Shown one piece after another: positions 30,553 to 39,924 of a stretch of DNA of 64,000 nt (positions are counted from its first letter, which is position 1; each line of letters begins with the position of its first letter). The notes under the pieces were generated by a model. That model was given only the letters and a program-made list of their open reading frames with translations, made no database searches and was not told the origin of the DNA. Origin of the DNA: Pontixanthobacter rizhaonensis (GTDB lineage: Bacteria > Pseudomonadota > Alphaproteobacteria > Sphingomonadales > Sphingomonadaceae). The translations under genes and the position numbers were made by a program. Where the stretch lies: contig NZ_JABCRE010000002.1 of the NCBI RefSeq assembly GCF_012972675.1, positions 1,539,001-1,603,000 on the forward strand. Direction: 5' to 3'.

Positions 30553-31224
30553 TTATTCAGCGTAAATCATTTCCGGGGCAGGATCTGAATATTGCTCTGC
30601 CAAAGCATATTGGATCGGCATTTCAACATCGCCTCCGCATCCCAATTCGCCCAGTACTGTGCCGCCCCGGCGAATTAGAATGCCGTCCTCGATGGCTGGG
30701 TAGTTGGGTTCGCCCGGCTCAAAGTTGGTCCGGACCATCCGGCTAAACACGACATATTCGGTGTCGCCATTAACGAAGCTGATCTGCGCTTCTCCGCCGC
30801 CCGAATAGGGCACCGATTTGAAGGCCAATTTGCCATCGCTTGGTGCCATCGGCCACACAAGTTCAGCGGGCGCGTCTGCAGGGCCGAAGCGATATTGCGC
30901 AAATTTCTTGTCGTTTTGCCCAGTATTTCCTGAACCAGTGACGCAGATCGAGGCTTTCTTGCCGCTTTTCATCGTACAAGCGAAGATTATATCTTCACCT
31001 TCTTGGCAGGTTGATGGCGGTTGATCTGGCCGGGCACTTGCCATCCGAGAGGCAACGCCGCCCGATCCAAGCAATGCGTTCTCCAGTTCCTCAGGGCTCG
31101 CGTCAGCAGTATCGGGTTCGGCAGTATCTGGCTGAACCTCGGCCGCATTATCGGCGACCGGGTCAGTTGCAGGACCATTGCAGGCGGCCAACAACAAGAC
31201 GCCGAATGTTCCGAGCAACCGCAT
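30553..31224 (-). CDS. Hypothetical lipoprotein
   Basis: The product has 223 residues from the ATG at 31224, which shares its A with the glmU stop (TGATG). A GTG three bases upstream is also possible. The N-terminus has a lipoprotein signal LLLAAC with Cys15, followed by an acidic, Ala/Asp/Pro-rich tether of about 50 residues. The folded part contains cysteine pairs (STCQEGEDIIFACTM, later GELGCGG) and alternating beta-like strands. No family recognised. It is translationally coupled to glmU, but nothing in the sequence ties it to UDP-GlcNAc synthesis. Confidence 0.75.
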   Translation of the reverse strand: MRLLGTFGVLLLAACNGPATDPVADNAAEVQPDTAEPDTADASPEELENALLGSGGVASRMASARPDQPPSTCQEGEDIIFACTMKSGKKASICVTGSGNTGQNDKKFAQYRFGPADAPAELVWPMAPSDGKLAFKSVPYSGGGEAQISFVNGDTEYVVFSRMVRTNFEPGEPNYPAIEDGILIRRGGTVLGELGCGGDVEMPIQYALAEQYSDPAPEMIYAE

Positions 31225-32579
31225 CACTTTTTGCCTTTCAAAGCAGCCTTTTTCTTTTTCATAGTATCATGGAAACGGTCCGCCCATCCCGGCTTCACCA
31301 TTTGCTCTGCTCGGACCATGCGCAGCTCGCCATCGGCAACGTCGCGGCTGACCGCACTACCTGCTGCAACAATAGCATCCGCCCCGATATTCACCGGCGC
31401 AATCAGAGCCGAATTGCTGCCGATAAAGGCGCGTTCGCCAATCTTGGTCTGATGCTTGAAGTAACCGTCATAATTACAGGTAATCGTACCCGCCCCGATA
31501 TTGGCATTTGCCCCGACAGTCGCATCGCCGAGATAGGTCAGGTGGCTGGCTTTTGCCCCCTTGCCCAAAGTCGCCTTTTTCATCTCGACAAAATTACCGA
31601 CAAAGGCGCCTTCCTTCAGAACAGCGCCCGGGCGCAGCCGTGCATAGGGGCCGACTTTGGCATGTTCACCCAGTGTCGCGCCTTCAAGGTGGCTAAATGC
31701 GCGAACCAGTGCGTGATCAGCCACAGTTACACCGGGTCCGAAGACAACGTTCGGTTCTACCACAACATCCCGGCCAAGCTTAGTATCCCAGCTGAAGAAC
31801 ACAGTTTCCGGAGCTTTGAGCGAAACGCCAGCGGCCATCGCCTCCTCGCGTTTAAATTGCTGCCACTGCGCTTCGGCCTCTGCCAGTTCGGCTCGCGAAT
31901 TAATCCCGGCAACTTCGGCTGGTGCGGTTTCCACCGCGACAACGCGGCTACCCTCGGCAATCGCGTTGGTCGCGACGTCTGGCAGATAATACTCACCCTG
32001 CGCATTATCGTTGCCGACGCTTTCGAGCAGCCGCCAGATATCGCGGCTATGCGCGATTAGCACACCGGAATTGCACAGGGTGCAGGCGCGTTCCTCTTCG
32101 CTGGCGTCTTTATGTTCGACCATCTTACTAACGGTGCCATCAGCCTCCGCAATAATCCGGCCATAGGCGAGCGTATCATCCGGGCGAAACCCGAGCACGG
32201 CCACTTTGGTTGTATCATCCAGTGCATCGCACAGCTTCTGCACAGTGTCAGATTTCACCATCGGGCAATCACCAAAGGCGACCATTACCAAGCCTTCAAA
32301 TCCCGACAACGCTTCTTTGGCCATCAGGGCCGCATGGGCTGTGCCTTCCTGCGGTTCCTGCAATGCAACCGTGACATTGCGATCGGCAACCGCATCACGC
32401 AATTGCTCGTGCCGGTCGCCAGCAACCACCACAGTATGTGCCGGCGTCAGCTCTTCAAAGCTATCCAGCAGATGGAACAACATCGGCTTGCCGCCAATCG
32501 GGTGCAACACCTTATGCAGATCGGATTTCATGCGGGTGCCTTTGCCCGCGGCGAGGATTACAGCTGCGAATTTCGTCAT
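31224..32579 (-). CDS. glmU: Bifunctional GlmU (glucosamine-1-phosphate acetyltransferase / GlcNAc-1-P uridyltransferase)
   Basis: GlmU (451 residues from ATG 32579) makes UDP-GlcNAc for peptidoglycan and lipopolysaccharide. The N-terminal nucleotidyltransferase domain has LAAGKGTRMKSDLHKVLH and later QEPQEGTAHA. The C-terminal left-handed beta-helix has hexapeptide repeats, including KKATLGKGAKASHLTYLGDA and GAGTITCNYDG. The open frame continues upstream of 32579 into the gph region; that extension is not part of the family. The gene is divergent from gph, with 61 bases between starts. Both domains appear intact. Confidence 0.96.
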   Translation of the reverse strand: MTKFAAVILAAGKGTRMKSDLHKVLHPIGGKPMLFHLLDSFEELTPAHTVVVAGDRHEQLRDAVADRNVTVALQEPQEGTAHAALMAKEALSGFEGLVMVAFGDCPMVKSDTVQKLCDALDDTTKVAVLGFRPDDTLAYGRIIAEADGTVSKMVEHKDASEEERACTLCNSGVLIAHSRDIWRLLESVGNDNAQGEYYLPDVATNAIAEGSRVVAVETAPAEVAGINSRAELAEAEAQWQQFKREEAMAAGVSLKAPETVFFSWDTKLGRDVVVEPNVVFGPGVTVADHALVRAFSHLEGATLGEHAKVGPYARLRPGAVLKEGAFVGNFVEMKKATLGKGAKASHLTYLGDATVGANANIGAGTITCNYDGYFKHQTKIGERAFIGSNSALIAPVNIGADAIVAAGSAVSRDVADGELRMVRAEQMVKPGWADRFHDTMKKKKAALKGKK

Positions 32580-32640
32580 GCGATAGCCCATGCCACCAAA
32601 AGCTTGCGGTTTGAAGAACGTTCCGCCACGCAGATCGCAT

Positions 32641-33318
32641 ATGACGACATTTCCTTTCTCCGCCATCGGCTTTGACCTAGATGGAACATTACTCGACACG
32701 CACCAGGATTTGGGTGCAGCGGTCAATCATGCATTAAAACTGGGCGGGCTTAAGCCGGTGCCGGTGGATAGCTCCAAAGACCTGATTGGCGGCGGCGCGA
32801 AGATGATGTTGTCGCGTGCAGTGGACGATCAGGGCGGCATGGAGCGCGATGATTTCCACGCTCTCTACAAGAAGATGCTCAGCTACTATTCTGAACACAA
32901 TGCGGTCCACTCCCACCCTTATCCCGGCATGATTGATACGCTTGATGAATTGGCGGATCGCGGGGTAAAAATTGCAGTGGTGACAAACAAGTTTGAAAGC
33001 TTCGCGACCAGCATCCTGAACCAACTCGGCCTGGCAGATCGCTTCGTGACGATCATTGGCGGCGACACGATGGGTAAGGGAAACGCCAAGCCAGCGCCCG
33101 ATCCGATTTACGAAGCACGTAAACGCTGCGGCGGCGGTAGTTTCGCCTTTGTCGGGGACAGTTCGTATGACGTAAACGCCGCCAAAGCAGCGGGTGTACC
33201 AGTAATTGCATGCGCTTATGGCTATTGCGATAAACCGCCGCATGAGCTGGGCGCAGATGCTGTCATTCAAACGGCTAGCGAACTGATTCCCGCATTGGAA
33301 GCGCTTCCTAAGCCTTGA
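32641..33318 (+). CDS. gph: Phosphoglycolate phosphatase (HAD superfamily)
   Basis: The 225-residue HAD hydrolase has motif I FDLDGTLLDT with nucleophile Asp12 and acid/base Asp14. Motif II is VVTNK, and motif III/IV is GDSSYDVNAAKAAG. A helical C1 cap follows motif I. The pattern is that of Gph, which dephosphorylates 2-phosphoglycolate made during DNA repair or oxidative metabolism, although other small phosphate substrates are possible. The start at 32641 was chosen over an upstream in-frame ATG (32590) because family similarity begins at MTTFPFSAIGFDLDG. Confidence 0.88.
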   Translation: MTTFPFSAIGFDLDGTLLDTHQDLGAAVNHALKLGGLKPVPVDSSKDLIGGGAKMMLSRAVDDQGGMERDDFHALYKKMLSYYSEHNAVHSHPYPGMIDTLDELADRGVKIAVVTNKFESFATSILNQLGLADRFVTIIGGDTMGKGNAKPAPDPIYEARKRCGGGSFAFVGDSSYDVNAAKAAGVPVIACAYGYCDKPPHELGADAVIQTASELIPALEALPKP

Positions 33319-33457
33319 TTCGCAGGACTGTCTGCCTACAAACGCTACGGCATCGCAACGTTGAGCCTTCGCAGTTGCAACATTGGTCGGAACCTGCCAA
33401 TCCGGGTTCACGTTTACGGCAACGTAAAGCTGATGTTTTTAGTTTGGAGAGAATTTC

Positions 33458-34393
33458 ATGACCATTTCATTCAAAGACCGCGTCGCAATTGTCACTGGCG
33501 CTGGTGGCGGCTTGGGCCGTGAATACGCGCTTGAACTGGCCCGCCGCGGTGCAAAGGTCGTGGTCAACGACCTCGGCGGCGCACGCGATGGTACCGGTAC
33601 TTCCGACGCAGCGGCGCAAGTCGTGGAAGAAATCGAAAAAGCCGGCGGTGAAGCCATAGCGAATGGCGCTTCGGTTACCGAATACGACCAGATGGAAAAA
33701 ATGGTCGCAGACGCCAAGCAAAAATGGGGCGGCGTCCACGTACTGATCAACAATGCTGGTATTTTGCGCGACAAAAGTTTCGCCAAAATGACACCGGAAG
33801 ATTTTGACCTGGTGGTCAAGGTTCACCTGCTCGGTTCTGCCTACGCCACCAAGGCTTGCTGGGAAACATTCCGCGAGCAAGCTTACGGCCGTATTTTGAT
33901 GACATCGAGCTCTACTGGCCTGTTCGGCAATTTTGGCCAAGCCAACTATGGCGCGGCGAAACTGGGTCTTGCCGGTCTGACCAAGACGCTTCACCTCGAA
34001 GGCGCGAAATACAACATCCGTTGTAACTCGCTGTCACCAGTGGCTGGCACCCGGATGACCGAAGACCTGTTCCCTGAAGAAGCTTTCAAGCTGTTTTCGC
34101 CAGAAAACGTTGCTCCTGCGGCTCTGTTCTTGGTCAGCGAAGATGCGCCGACCAACCAGATCGTTGGTGCGGGTGCTGGCGGCTTCCATAGCGCGTGGGT
34201 GACCATGAATAACGCTGTGTGGCTGAAAGACGGTGAGCGCACAGTCGAAGGCTTCGCTGCACGCTGGGATGACATTAACAGCATGACCAATCTGATCGCC
34301 CCGCAATCGGGTAGCGAGCAAAGCGGTGCTATCTTGAAAGCCATGCAAGAAGTGCTCGGCGCAGACGCGGCACCTTCCAGCGCACGCGGCTGA
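33458..34393 (+). CDS. Short-chain dehydrogenase/reductase, HSD17B4/MFE-like
   Basis: The product has 311 residues, longer than a classic SDR. The cofactor site is [20 protein letters not shown], followed by VVNDLGG, where the Asp favours NAD(H). The catalytic tetrad is visible as [18 protein letters not shown] and YGAAKLG. The N-terminal wording [14 protein letters not shown]...[13 protein letters not shown] is that of the hydroxyacyl-CoA dehydrogenase domain of peroxisomal multifunctional enzyme type 2. A role in acyl-CoA beta-oxidation is therefore likely. GGAGAGTTTGGAGAG-like purine-rich bases before the ATG form a good ribosome site. Confidence 0.88.
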   Translation: MTISFKDRVAIVTGAGGGLGREYALELARRGAKVVVNDLGGARDGTGTSDAAAQVVEEIEKAGGEAIANGASVTEYDQMEKMVADAKQKWGGVHVLINNAGILRDKSFAKMTPEDFDLVVKVHLLGSAYATKACWETFREQAYGRILMTSSSTGLFGNFGQANYGAAKLGLAGLTKTLHLEGAKYNIRCNSLSPVAGTRMTEDLFPEEAFKLFSPENVAPAALFLVSEDAPTNQIVGAGAGGFHSAWVTMNNAVWLKDGERTVEGFAARWDDINSMTNLIAPQSGSEQSGAILKAMQEVLGADAAPSSARG

Positions 34394-34436
34394 TTTTTCC
34401 CGGTCCATTTCGGACTGTGTTGACTGAATAATACAC

Positions 34437-34478
34437 TGGGCCTACACCTTCGCCGGAAGCGTCGAGGGAGTAGGCCCA
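34437..34478 (+). other. Inverted repeat abutting the start codon of the DUF2157-like gene
   Basis: Perfect 9-bp arms TGGGCCTAC (34437-34445) and GTAGGCCCA (34470-34478) flank a 24-base loop. The right arm ends on the base directly before the ATG at 34479. The GAGGGAG ribosome site sits at the loop-stem junction. It may be the terminator of the SDR gene, although no T-run follows, or a translational control hairpin. Confidence 0.6.
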
Positions 34479-35625
34479 ATGTATACCGAAGATGATCTAC
34501 GTTTGGCTGTAGAGTCCGGAGCGATCAGCCCGGATGCCGCTGACGCATTGCGTAATTCCGTCCGCCAGTCACGCGCGGCACCCACAGCTGATGAAGAAAA
34601 CTTCCGGCTGATCAACAGTTTCAACGATATTTTCGTAGCGATAGGCGCAGTCATCATGCTGTTTGCCGTGGGCGCTATCGGCCAAGCGATTGGCGGCAGC
34701 TTCGGCCCCAGCGCACAATATTGGGAGGTCAGCGATCCTGGCAGCGCTGCATTCGCCGAATGGGAAATGCGAACGCAGATCGCGCAGGCTCTTGAAATAA
34801 CGTTCGCTGGTTTCCTGGTCGCCGCAACATCATGGCCTTTGGCAGAATTCTTCACTCGCAAACGGCGCATGGCATTGCCCAGTATCATTCTGCTGCTGGC
34901 GTTCGTTGGCGGGGTATTCATGACCGCTGCCGGACTGGCTATGACTATGTCCGTGTCAGGGTTGGATGACCGTATTGTCGCGGTGTTTATCGGCGGCGCC
35001 GGCCTTATCGCTGCGGGCGCGGCATGGATCCACTGGAAGCGTTTTCAGGTCCCGATCACCGTGGCCACGGGCGCTGGTGCTGCCACCATCACGATTATTT
35101 CGCTGTTGGCTGCGGTTTTCGGCCCAGATGTATTCGGTGACGATGATGGATACCTTGTGCTCGGCCTTGTCTTCTTTGCGGGCTTGGCGATTTTCGCTTT
35201 CGCAATGCGTTGGGATATGAGCGACCGCGAGCGTCAAACACGCCGCAGCGATGTGGCATTCTGGCTGCACTTGCTCGCCGCGCCCATGATTGCACACCCG
35301 CTGTTTTACGCAATCGGGGTTACACAGGGGCAGGAAATTGGCGCAGCAGCCGCTGTCGGAGTTTTTGGCCGTGTATATTACGATGGGGTTGATCGCTCTG
35401 ACGATTGATCGCCGGGCGCTACTCGTGTCTGCCCTCGCCTATGTCTTGGTGACGCTGACATGGCTGTTTGACCGGTTCGGCGCGGTGGAGCTCAACGTGG
35501 CATTGACGGCGCTTGTGATCGGTTCTGCCTTGCTAACACTATCGGCTTTCTGGAGCCCGATCCGCACTGTGATTGTCGGTAAACTTCCGGCTGAATTGCA
35601 AGCACGTTTGCCAGTGGCGGGATAG
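34479..35625 (+). pseudogene. DUF2157-like polytopic membrane protein gene, broken by a frameshift
   Basis: The first frame runs from ATG 34479 to a stop at 35408 (309 residues). It encodes a short soluble start (YTEDDLRLAVESGAISPDAA) and about seven hydrophobic segments. From about 35362 the +1 frame continues the membrane protein naturally: LAVYITMGLIALTIDRRALL and two further hydrophobic helices, ending at 35625. In the first frame the tail turns into non-membrane sequence. The switch maps to a run of five T (35362-35366); deleting one T restores one frame of about 381 codons. The N-terminal domain and topology suggest the DUF2157 family, at moderate confidence. It may be a true pseudogene, a sequencing error in the homopolymer, or recoded. 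Confidence 0.75.
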
Positions 35626-36000
35626 TCAGTCTTCCACCGTTTTCAGCAAACGGCGCTCCACCGGGGCGAGGACACCGGCCAGTTCATGACCACGTTTTAA
35701 GATCTGGCCATGTTCACCAAACAGCGTCCACATGCCTTGCTTGTTACGCAGTGACGGCCGCTTCTCGACGCGGGCTTGTGGCCGCTCTGCAGCGCGGCGG
35801 AAGGCTGAAAACACTGCCGCATCTTTCGCAAAATCCATCGCATAATCGCGCCATTCACCGGCGGAAACCATCCGGCCATATAGGTTCAAGATACGCTGCA
35901 ATTCGTCACGCTCAAACGCAACTTGCGCCGGTGGTCTGCCGGGGAATGCAATAACCCGGTCAAAACTACCACCAGTATTACCGCCTGAGCTCGCTGCCAT
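35626..36000 (-). CDS. DUF2794 domain protein
   Basis: The 124-residue protein matches DUF2794, a small family confined mainly to alphaproteobacteria. The recognisable core is PPAQVAFERDELQRILNLYGRMVSAGEWRDYAMDF in pattern (quoted here only as PAQVAFERDELQRILNLYG), followed by RPSLRNKQGMWTL and HGQILKRGHEL. The function is unknown. The start codon shares a base with the cysE stop (TAATG), so translation is coupled to cysE. The stop abuts the stop of the convergent DUF2157-like gene. Confidence 0.85.
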   Translation of the reverse strand: MAASSGGNTGGSFDRVIAFPGRPPAQVAFERDELQRILNLYGRMVSAGEWRDYAMDFAKDAAVFSAFRRAAERPQARVEKRPSLRNKQGMWTLFGEHGQILKRGHELAGVLAPVERRLLKTVED

Positions 36001-36704
36001 TAATCGTCAGTTCCGTTGCGCTTGATCGGCTGAGCACGCTCCGCCTTGATAGCAGCCAATTCCGCCTTCATTTCTGCAAGCTGACTTTCCAGTTCGGCCA
36101 AACGGCCAGCACCGGTTTCCATCAATTCTTCACACGGCTCGTCGCACGGCGTGCCATAGGGAATGAAGTCTTTGATCCATTCTTCTGCGGGCACCAGCGT
36201 CGAACGCGCTTTGAGACCAACCATCGTTGCACCTTCTGGCACATCATCAGTAACCACAGCATTGGCGCCGACCCGTCCGCGTTGGCCGATAGTAATCGGG
36301 CCGATAATTTGCGCGCCGGAACCGATAATCACATTGTCTTCCAAGGTCGGATGCCGTTTGCCGCCAACCCCATTGGTCGGATTCGTCCCGCCCAAAGTCA
36401 CACATTGATAGATGGTCACATTATCGCCGATTTCCGCTGTTTCCCCGATCACGGTAAACCCATGATCGATGAAAAAATTTCTCCCAATCGTGGCGCCGGG
36501 GTGAATGTCTATAGCCGTAAGGAAGCGTGAGAAATGGTTGACGAACCGCGCTAGAAAATACAGCCGCGCCTGAAACAGCCAATGCGCCACGCGGTGCAAA
36601 CCGACCGCCCACACCCCAGGATAAAACAGCACTTCCCAGCGTGAACGCGGCGCGGGGTCGCGTGCGCGGATGGAATCAAGATATGTGATGAGGCCAGAAA
36701 ACAT
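36000..36704 (-). CDS. cysE: Serine O-acetyltransferase (EpsC/CysE type)
   Basis: The 234-residue enzyme makes O-acetylserine from serine and acetyl-CoA, the committing step of cysteine synthesis. GLHRVAHWLF is the N-terminal helical signature. The left-handed beta-helix begins DIHPGATIGRNFFIDHG, containing the active-site His pair region. TLGGTNPTNGVGGKRHPT and GSGAQIIGPITIG follow. The C-terminus has a coiled-coil tail (LAELESQLAEMKAELAAI) instead of the usual cysteine-synthase-binding Ile-ended tail. That tail may alter complex formation with CysK. Confidence 0.93.
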   Translation of the reverse strand: MFSGLITYLDSIRARDPAPRSRWEVLFYPGVWAVGLHRVAHWLFQARLYFLARFVNHFSRFLTAIDIHPGATIGRNFFIDHGFTVIGETAEIGDNVTIYQCVTLGGTNPTNGVGGKRHPTLEDNVIIGSGAQIIGPITIGQRGRVGANAVVTDDVPEGATMVGLKARSTLVPAEEWIKDFIPYGTPCDEPCEELMETGAGRLAELESQLAEMKAELAAIKAERAQPIKRNGTDD

Positions 36705-36790
36705 GGGCTCTCAATCCTTTCTACCCGCCCCCACGGGAACCACAATTCTTCCATCAAACCCGCAATAGCGCAAGCTTGATACGAAACGGA

Positions 36791-37402
36791 TCACAACAGC
36801 TTAGGCTGCTCTGACCCCAACACCGCCTCAAGCGCATCACGCCAAATGCCGAGCGTGGCAGGCGCTTTCCGCTCCAAGGTCAGCCGGTCGATCACTTCAA
36901 CCAGTCGTTCAATCGCCGCAAAGCTCCTCTCGGCGCGCGGTACAAGGTAAGTAAGTGCCCCATCACCAAGCGCAAGACCACGCCTGCCAGCAAAATTTTG
37001 CATAAGTTCCGCGGCCATCGCATCATCCGGCGTGCCAATTTCCAGGTGCATGGCCGCGCCTAGCCGTGATTTCAGGTCTGGCAAGGTGATATCCCAAACC
37101 GCTCCATCGCAGATCAGCAACAGCGGTCTTTGGGCTTCCTGCGCGCGGTTCCAACGGTGGAAAAGATCGGTCTCCTCCATCGCGTCCGCACTATCGATGA
37201 CATCGCCATCCCCTTGCGCAGCGAACCATCGCCCCAGCATACTTTTCCCGGATCGCGGTTCACCGGTCAGAATCGCAGTTTTGAAAGGCCAGTTATCCGG
37301 CTGCCTTAAAGCATCAATCACGTGTTCATTGGCGTTACCGACCACAATCCGTCCGGGGTCACCTGTTCCGCTGTTCAGCAAAGGCAGGGCAATTTGCGAC
37401 AT
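36791..37402 (-). CDS. hdaA: DnaA-family regulatory ATPase, HdaA-like
   Basis: The 203-residue AAA+ protein is related to DnaA domain III. Residues 3-9 (QIALPLL) match the beta-clamp-binding motif that lets Hda promote DnaA-ATP hydrolysis. The Walker A is LTGEPRSGKSMLGRW. The Walker B is weak (LLLICDGAVWD). A C-terminal helical lid follows. The gene lies 18 bases downstream of a conserved envelope-protein gene and next to purM/purN. That context recurs for alphaproteobacterial hdaA. Involvement in replication control is inferred from the family. Confidence 0.82.
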   Translation of the reverse strand: MSQIALPLLNSGTGDPGRIVVGNANEHVIDALRQPDNWPFKTAILTGEPRSGKSMLGRWFAAQGDGDVIDSADAMEETDLFHRWNRAQEAQRPLLLICDGAVWDITLPDLKSRLGAAMHLEIGTPDDAMAAELMQNFAGRRGLALGDGALTYLVPRAERSFAAIERLVEVIDRLTLERKAPATLGIWRDALEAVLGSEQPKLL

Positions 37403-37420
37403 GGAATATTTCCCGGCCGC

Positions 37421-38710
37421 TTAGCGGCTGATGGCGAGAGCGCCCGCACCCTGACTGACCGCGAACCCTCTTGAACGCAGCGCCACCGCCAGTTCGGACA
37501 GGCTACCGCTATAGGTCACGCTCATCACAGATGTTCCGCCAATGGCAAGACTGCTGGTTGCAGCGCCGCGGACACCCGGTGTCGCTCGAACAGCGGCAAT
37601 GGTTGCGTCGATAGATCCAGCATCCGGACTGGAGAATTGAACAACAAAGCTCGACACAACGGCTGGGGCAGCAACCGTTGGCGTGGGTGTTGGCGCCGCT
37701 TCGGTGACGGTTTCACTATCTTCAGCCGCCTCTGCCGCAGCGCGTGCTGCGGCTTCGCGCGCTTCAACCGCACGTCCTGCTTCAATCAGCCGCTGCAAAG
37801 CGGGATCAGTTCCCGACAGGCCAACATTCAGCGTCGGATTTGGCATCAACTTGCCATCGGCCAGCCCCTTCACGAACATCTCGTCGAATCGCCGAACGGC
37901 CTCTTCATAGACACGCGGCAGATCGGCCTGCCCTTTCGCGGTCATCGTGAAACTGTCCAAATAGTTGTTGTCTGGCCCGTAACGAGCAGAAAACGTGACA
38001 TTTATCGGGCCACCTGGCCATTCATATTCCAAATCGGCAATCGGCACCAAAATATCGGCTGCTTCAAACTGATCGAGGATATTACGCCACCAGATGCGGC
38101 TGCGCCGGCCGGTTTGGCCAAAATTAAGGAGTAGCGAATCACCGCCAGCGCCAGACGGCCGAACATAATCAATCCTGCTCGACCCGGCCTGATACTCTGC
38201 CCAAGCACGTTGCCATGCATTGCGGCGTTCATAGACCAGCTGGGTACCGCCGCTGATCGTTACCGGCACCAGCAACATCGGCGCGGATCGCGCACGCTCG
38301 CCGCCCCGGCCCAGATACCGGCCTGCCCTTGCCCGATCAAAAATGATTCCCAATGTCGCAATATACCGACGCGGGCTGATCTGTTCTTTTTCAATCACAA
38401 CCGCGGAAACCATTGATTGTAATTGCGAATCTGACATTCGCGGGCCGCCAAGCTTGGCCCAGCCTTCGCGTTGGGCCAGTCGCCAACCCTTTTCGCGGGC
38501 GTCCTGTGCATTGTCCCCGCGGACATCAACGGTGATCCCGCCAACATCGATATCACTGCTCGACACGACGGCAGCGATGCCGCGATCGCCATCCACTTGA
38601 GCTGTCAGATATTGCGCTGCGAACACGCCGCACACGGCCACAACACCCGCCAGAATGGCAAGTAGGGTCGGCTTAAGCGACAGGGGTCTAAGGGCGGATA
38701 GATTAGCCAT
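37421..38710 (-). CDS. Exported or membrane-anchored protein, possibly DUF2066
   Basis: The 429-residue product has one hydrophobic anchor near the N-terminus (about residues 15-34). The following region ([35 protein letters not shown]) resembles DUF2066, a family found beside hda and purM in alphaproteobacteria; this is quoted in part as [16 protein letters not shown] middle region with [15 protein letters not shown] follows. Next comes an Ala/Glu-rich helix and a Pro/Thr linker near residues 315-350. The C-terminal ~75-residue domain has [19 protein letters not shown] and two alternating strands, compatible with a small periplasmic fold. The function is unknown. Confidence 0.65.
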   Translation of the reverse strand: MANLSALRPLSLKPTLLAILAGVVAVCGVFAAQYLTAQVDGDRGIAAVVSSSDIDVGGITVDVRGDNAQDAREKGWRLAQREGWAKLGGPRMSDSQLQSMVSAVVIEKEQISPRRYIATLGIIFDRARAGRYLGRGGERARSAPMLLVPVTISGGTQLVYERRNAWQRAWAEYQAGSSRIDYVRPSGAGGDSLLLNFGQTGRRSRIWWRNILDQFEAADILVPIADLEYEWPGGPINVTFSARYGPDNNYLDSFTMTAKGQADLPRVYEEAVRRFDEMFVKGLADGKLMPNPTLNVGLSGTDPALQRLIEAGRAVEAREAAARAAAEAAEDSETVTEAAPTPTPTVAAPAVVSSFVVQFSSPDAGSIDATIAAVRATPGVRGAATSSLAIGGTSVMSVTYSGSLSELAVALRSRGFAVSQGAGALAISR

Positions 38711-38781
38711 CGGGGAAAACTCTGGGCCTTTTGCCGAAAGGTGCGTGGAATTCCAAGCGCGAATGGCTAAAGCCTGTGGTC

Positions 38782-39924
38782 ATGTCGACAAATAATGATG
38801 CAACGCCCGCAAAAACAAGCGGTCAGACGGGTGATCAGCCTGAAAGTTACACCTATGCCAAGGCTGGGGTCTCGATTGATGCCGGCAATGCGCTCGTTCG
38901 GGCGATTGGCCCGCTGGTAAAAGCCACCGCTCGCCCCGGAGCAACATCAGAAATCGGCGGATTTGGAGGGTTTTTTGACCCGAAAGCCGCTGGATATTCC
39001 GATCCTTTGTTGGTGGCGGCGAATGATGGCGTCGGGACAAAACTCAAATTGGCAATTGATTTTGATCGGCACGATACGGTCGGGATCGATCTGGTTGCGA
39101 TGTGTGTGAATGATCTGATTGTTCAGGGCGCTGAACCGCTGTTCTTCCTCGATTATTTTGCGACCGGAGCCTTGGAAACCGGCGTTGCCCAACGAGTCGT
39201 CGCCGGTATTGCCGATGGATGCAAAGAATCAGGCTGCGCTTTGATCGGCGGCGAAACCGCCGAAATGCCGGGTATGTACGCTGCCGGCGACTACGATTTG
39301 GCCGGATTCTGTGTCGGGGCGGTTGAACGCGGCGAACAATTGACGGGTGACAAGGTTGCACCAGGACAGGTTTTGCTCGGCCTCGCCAGTTCTGGCGTAC
39401 ATTCTAATGGCTATTCATTGGTCCGGCGTTTGGCGGCGGATAAAGGCTGGAAACTGGATCGCCCGGCAGTATTTGACGCGGATCGATTGTTGATCGACGC
39501 CTTGATCGAGCCCACCCGAATTTACGTAAAAAGCCTTATGCCCGCTGTTCGGGCAGGCAAAATTGCCGCGCTCGCGCATATTACCGGTGGCGGATTGTTG
39601 GAGAATATTCCCCGTGTTCTGCCAGAAGGGGCCCACGCCATCGTGGATGCCGACGCTTGGCAGCAACCGCGCCTGATGGCATTTCTGCAAGCCCAAGGAA
39701 ATATTGAGCCGGAAGAAATGGCGCGCACATTCAATTGCGGCGTCGGCATGGTGCTGGCGGTGGAACCAGACAATGTGGCTGCACTCACAGCAGAATTGGA
39801 AGCTGCCGGAGAGACTGTCTTTACCATCGGCACCATCGAGCCTGGCGAGAAAGGCTGCACTGTGAAAGGCACAGCCGGAACATGGGCTGCAAAAGCTGAT
39901 TGGAAGGCCGAACATCTTGGCTAA
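38782..39924 (+). CDS. purM: Phosphoribosylformylglycinamidine cyclo-ligase (AIR synthetase)
   Basis: PurM (380 residues from ATG 38782) makes aminoimidazole ribotide in purine synthesis. Conserved segments are [18 protein letters not shown], the glycine-rich [32 protein letters not shown] and [11 protein letters not shown]. The late [15 protein letters not shown] completes the PurM/AIRS fold. An in-frame ATG at 38731 exists, but the family begins later. The gene is divergent from the DUF2066-like gene, with 71 bases between starts. Its end overlaps the TTG start of purN by eight bases. Confidence 0.97.
   Translation: MSTNNDATPAKTSGQTGDQPESYTYAKAGVSIDAGNALVRAIGPLVKATARPGATSEIGGFGGFFDPKAAGYSDPLLVAANDGVGTKLKLAIDFDRHDTVGIDLVAMCVNDLIVQGAEPLFFLDYFATGALETGVAQRVVAGIADGCKESGCALIGGETAEMPGMYAAGDYDLAGFCVGAVERGEQLTGDKVAPGQVLLGLASSGVHSNGYSLVRRLAADKGWKLDRPAVFDADRLLIDALIEPTRIYVKSLMPAVRAGKIAALAHITGGGLLENIPRVLPEGAHAIVDADAWQQPRLMAFLQAQGNIEPEEMARTFNCGVGMVLAVEPDNVAALTAELEAAGETVFTIGTIEPGEKGCTVKGTAGTWAAKADWKAEHLG

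Noticed and set aside
35340-35408. Programmed ribosomal frameshifting as the default explanation for the DUF2157-like gene.
   Set aside because: The site lacks a convincing slippery heptamer and downstream stimulatory structure; inactivation or a homopolymer error is more economical, so it was recorded as a pseudogene with the alternative noted.
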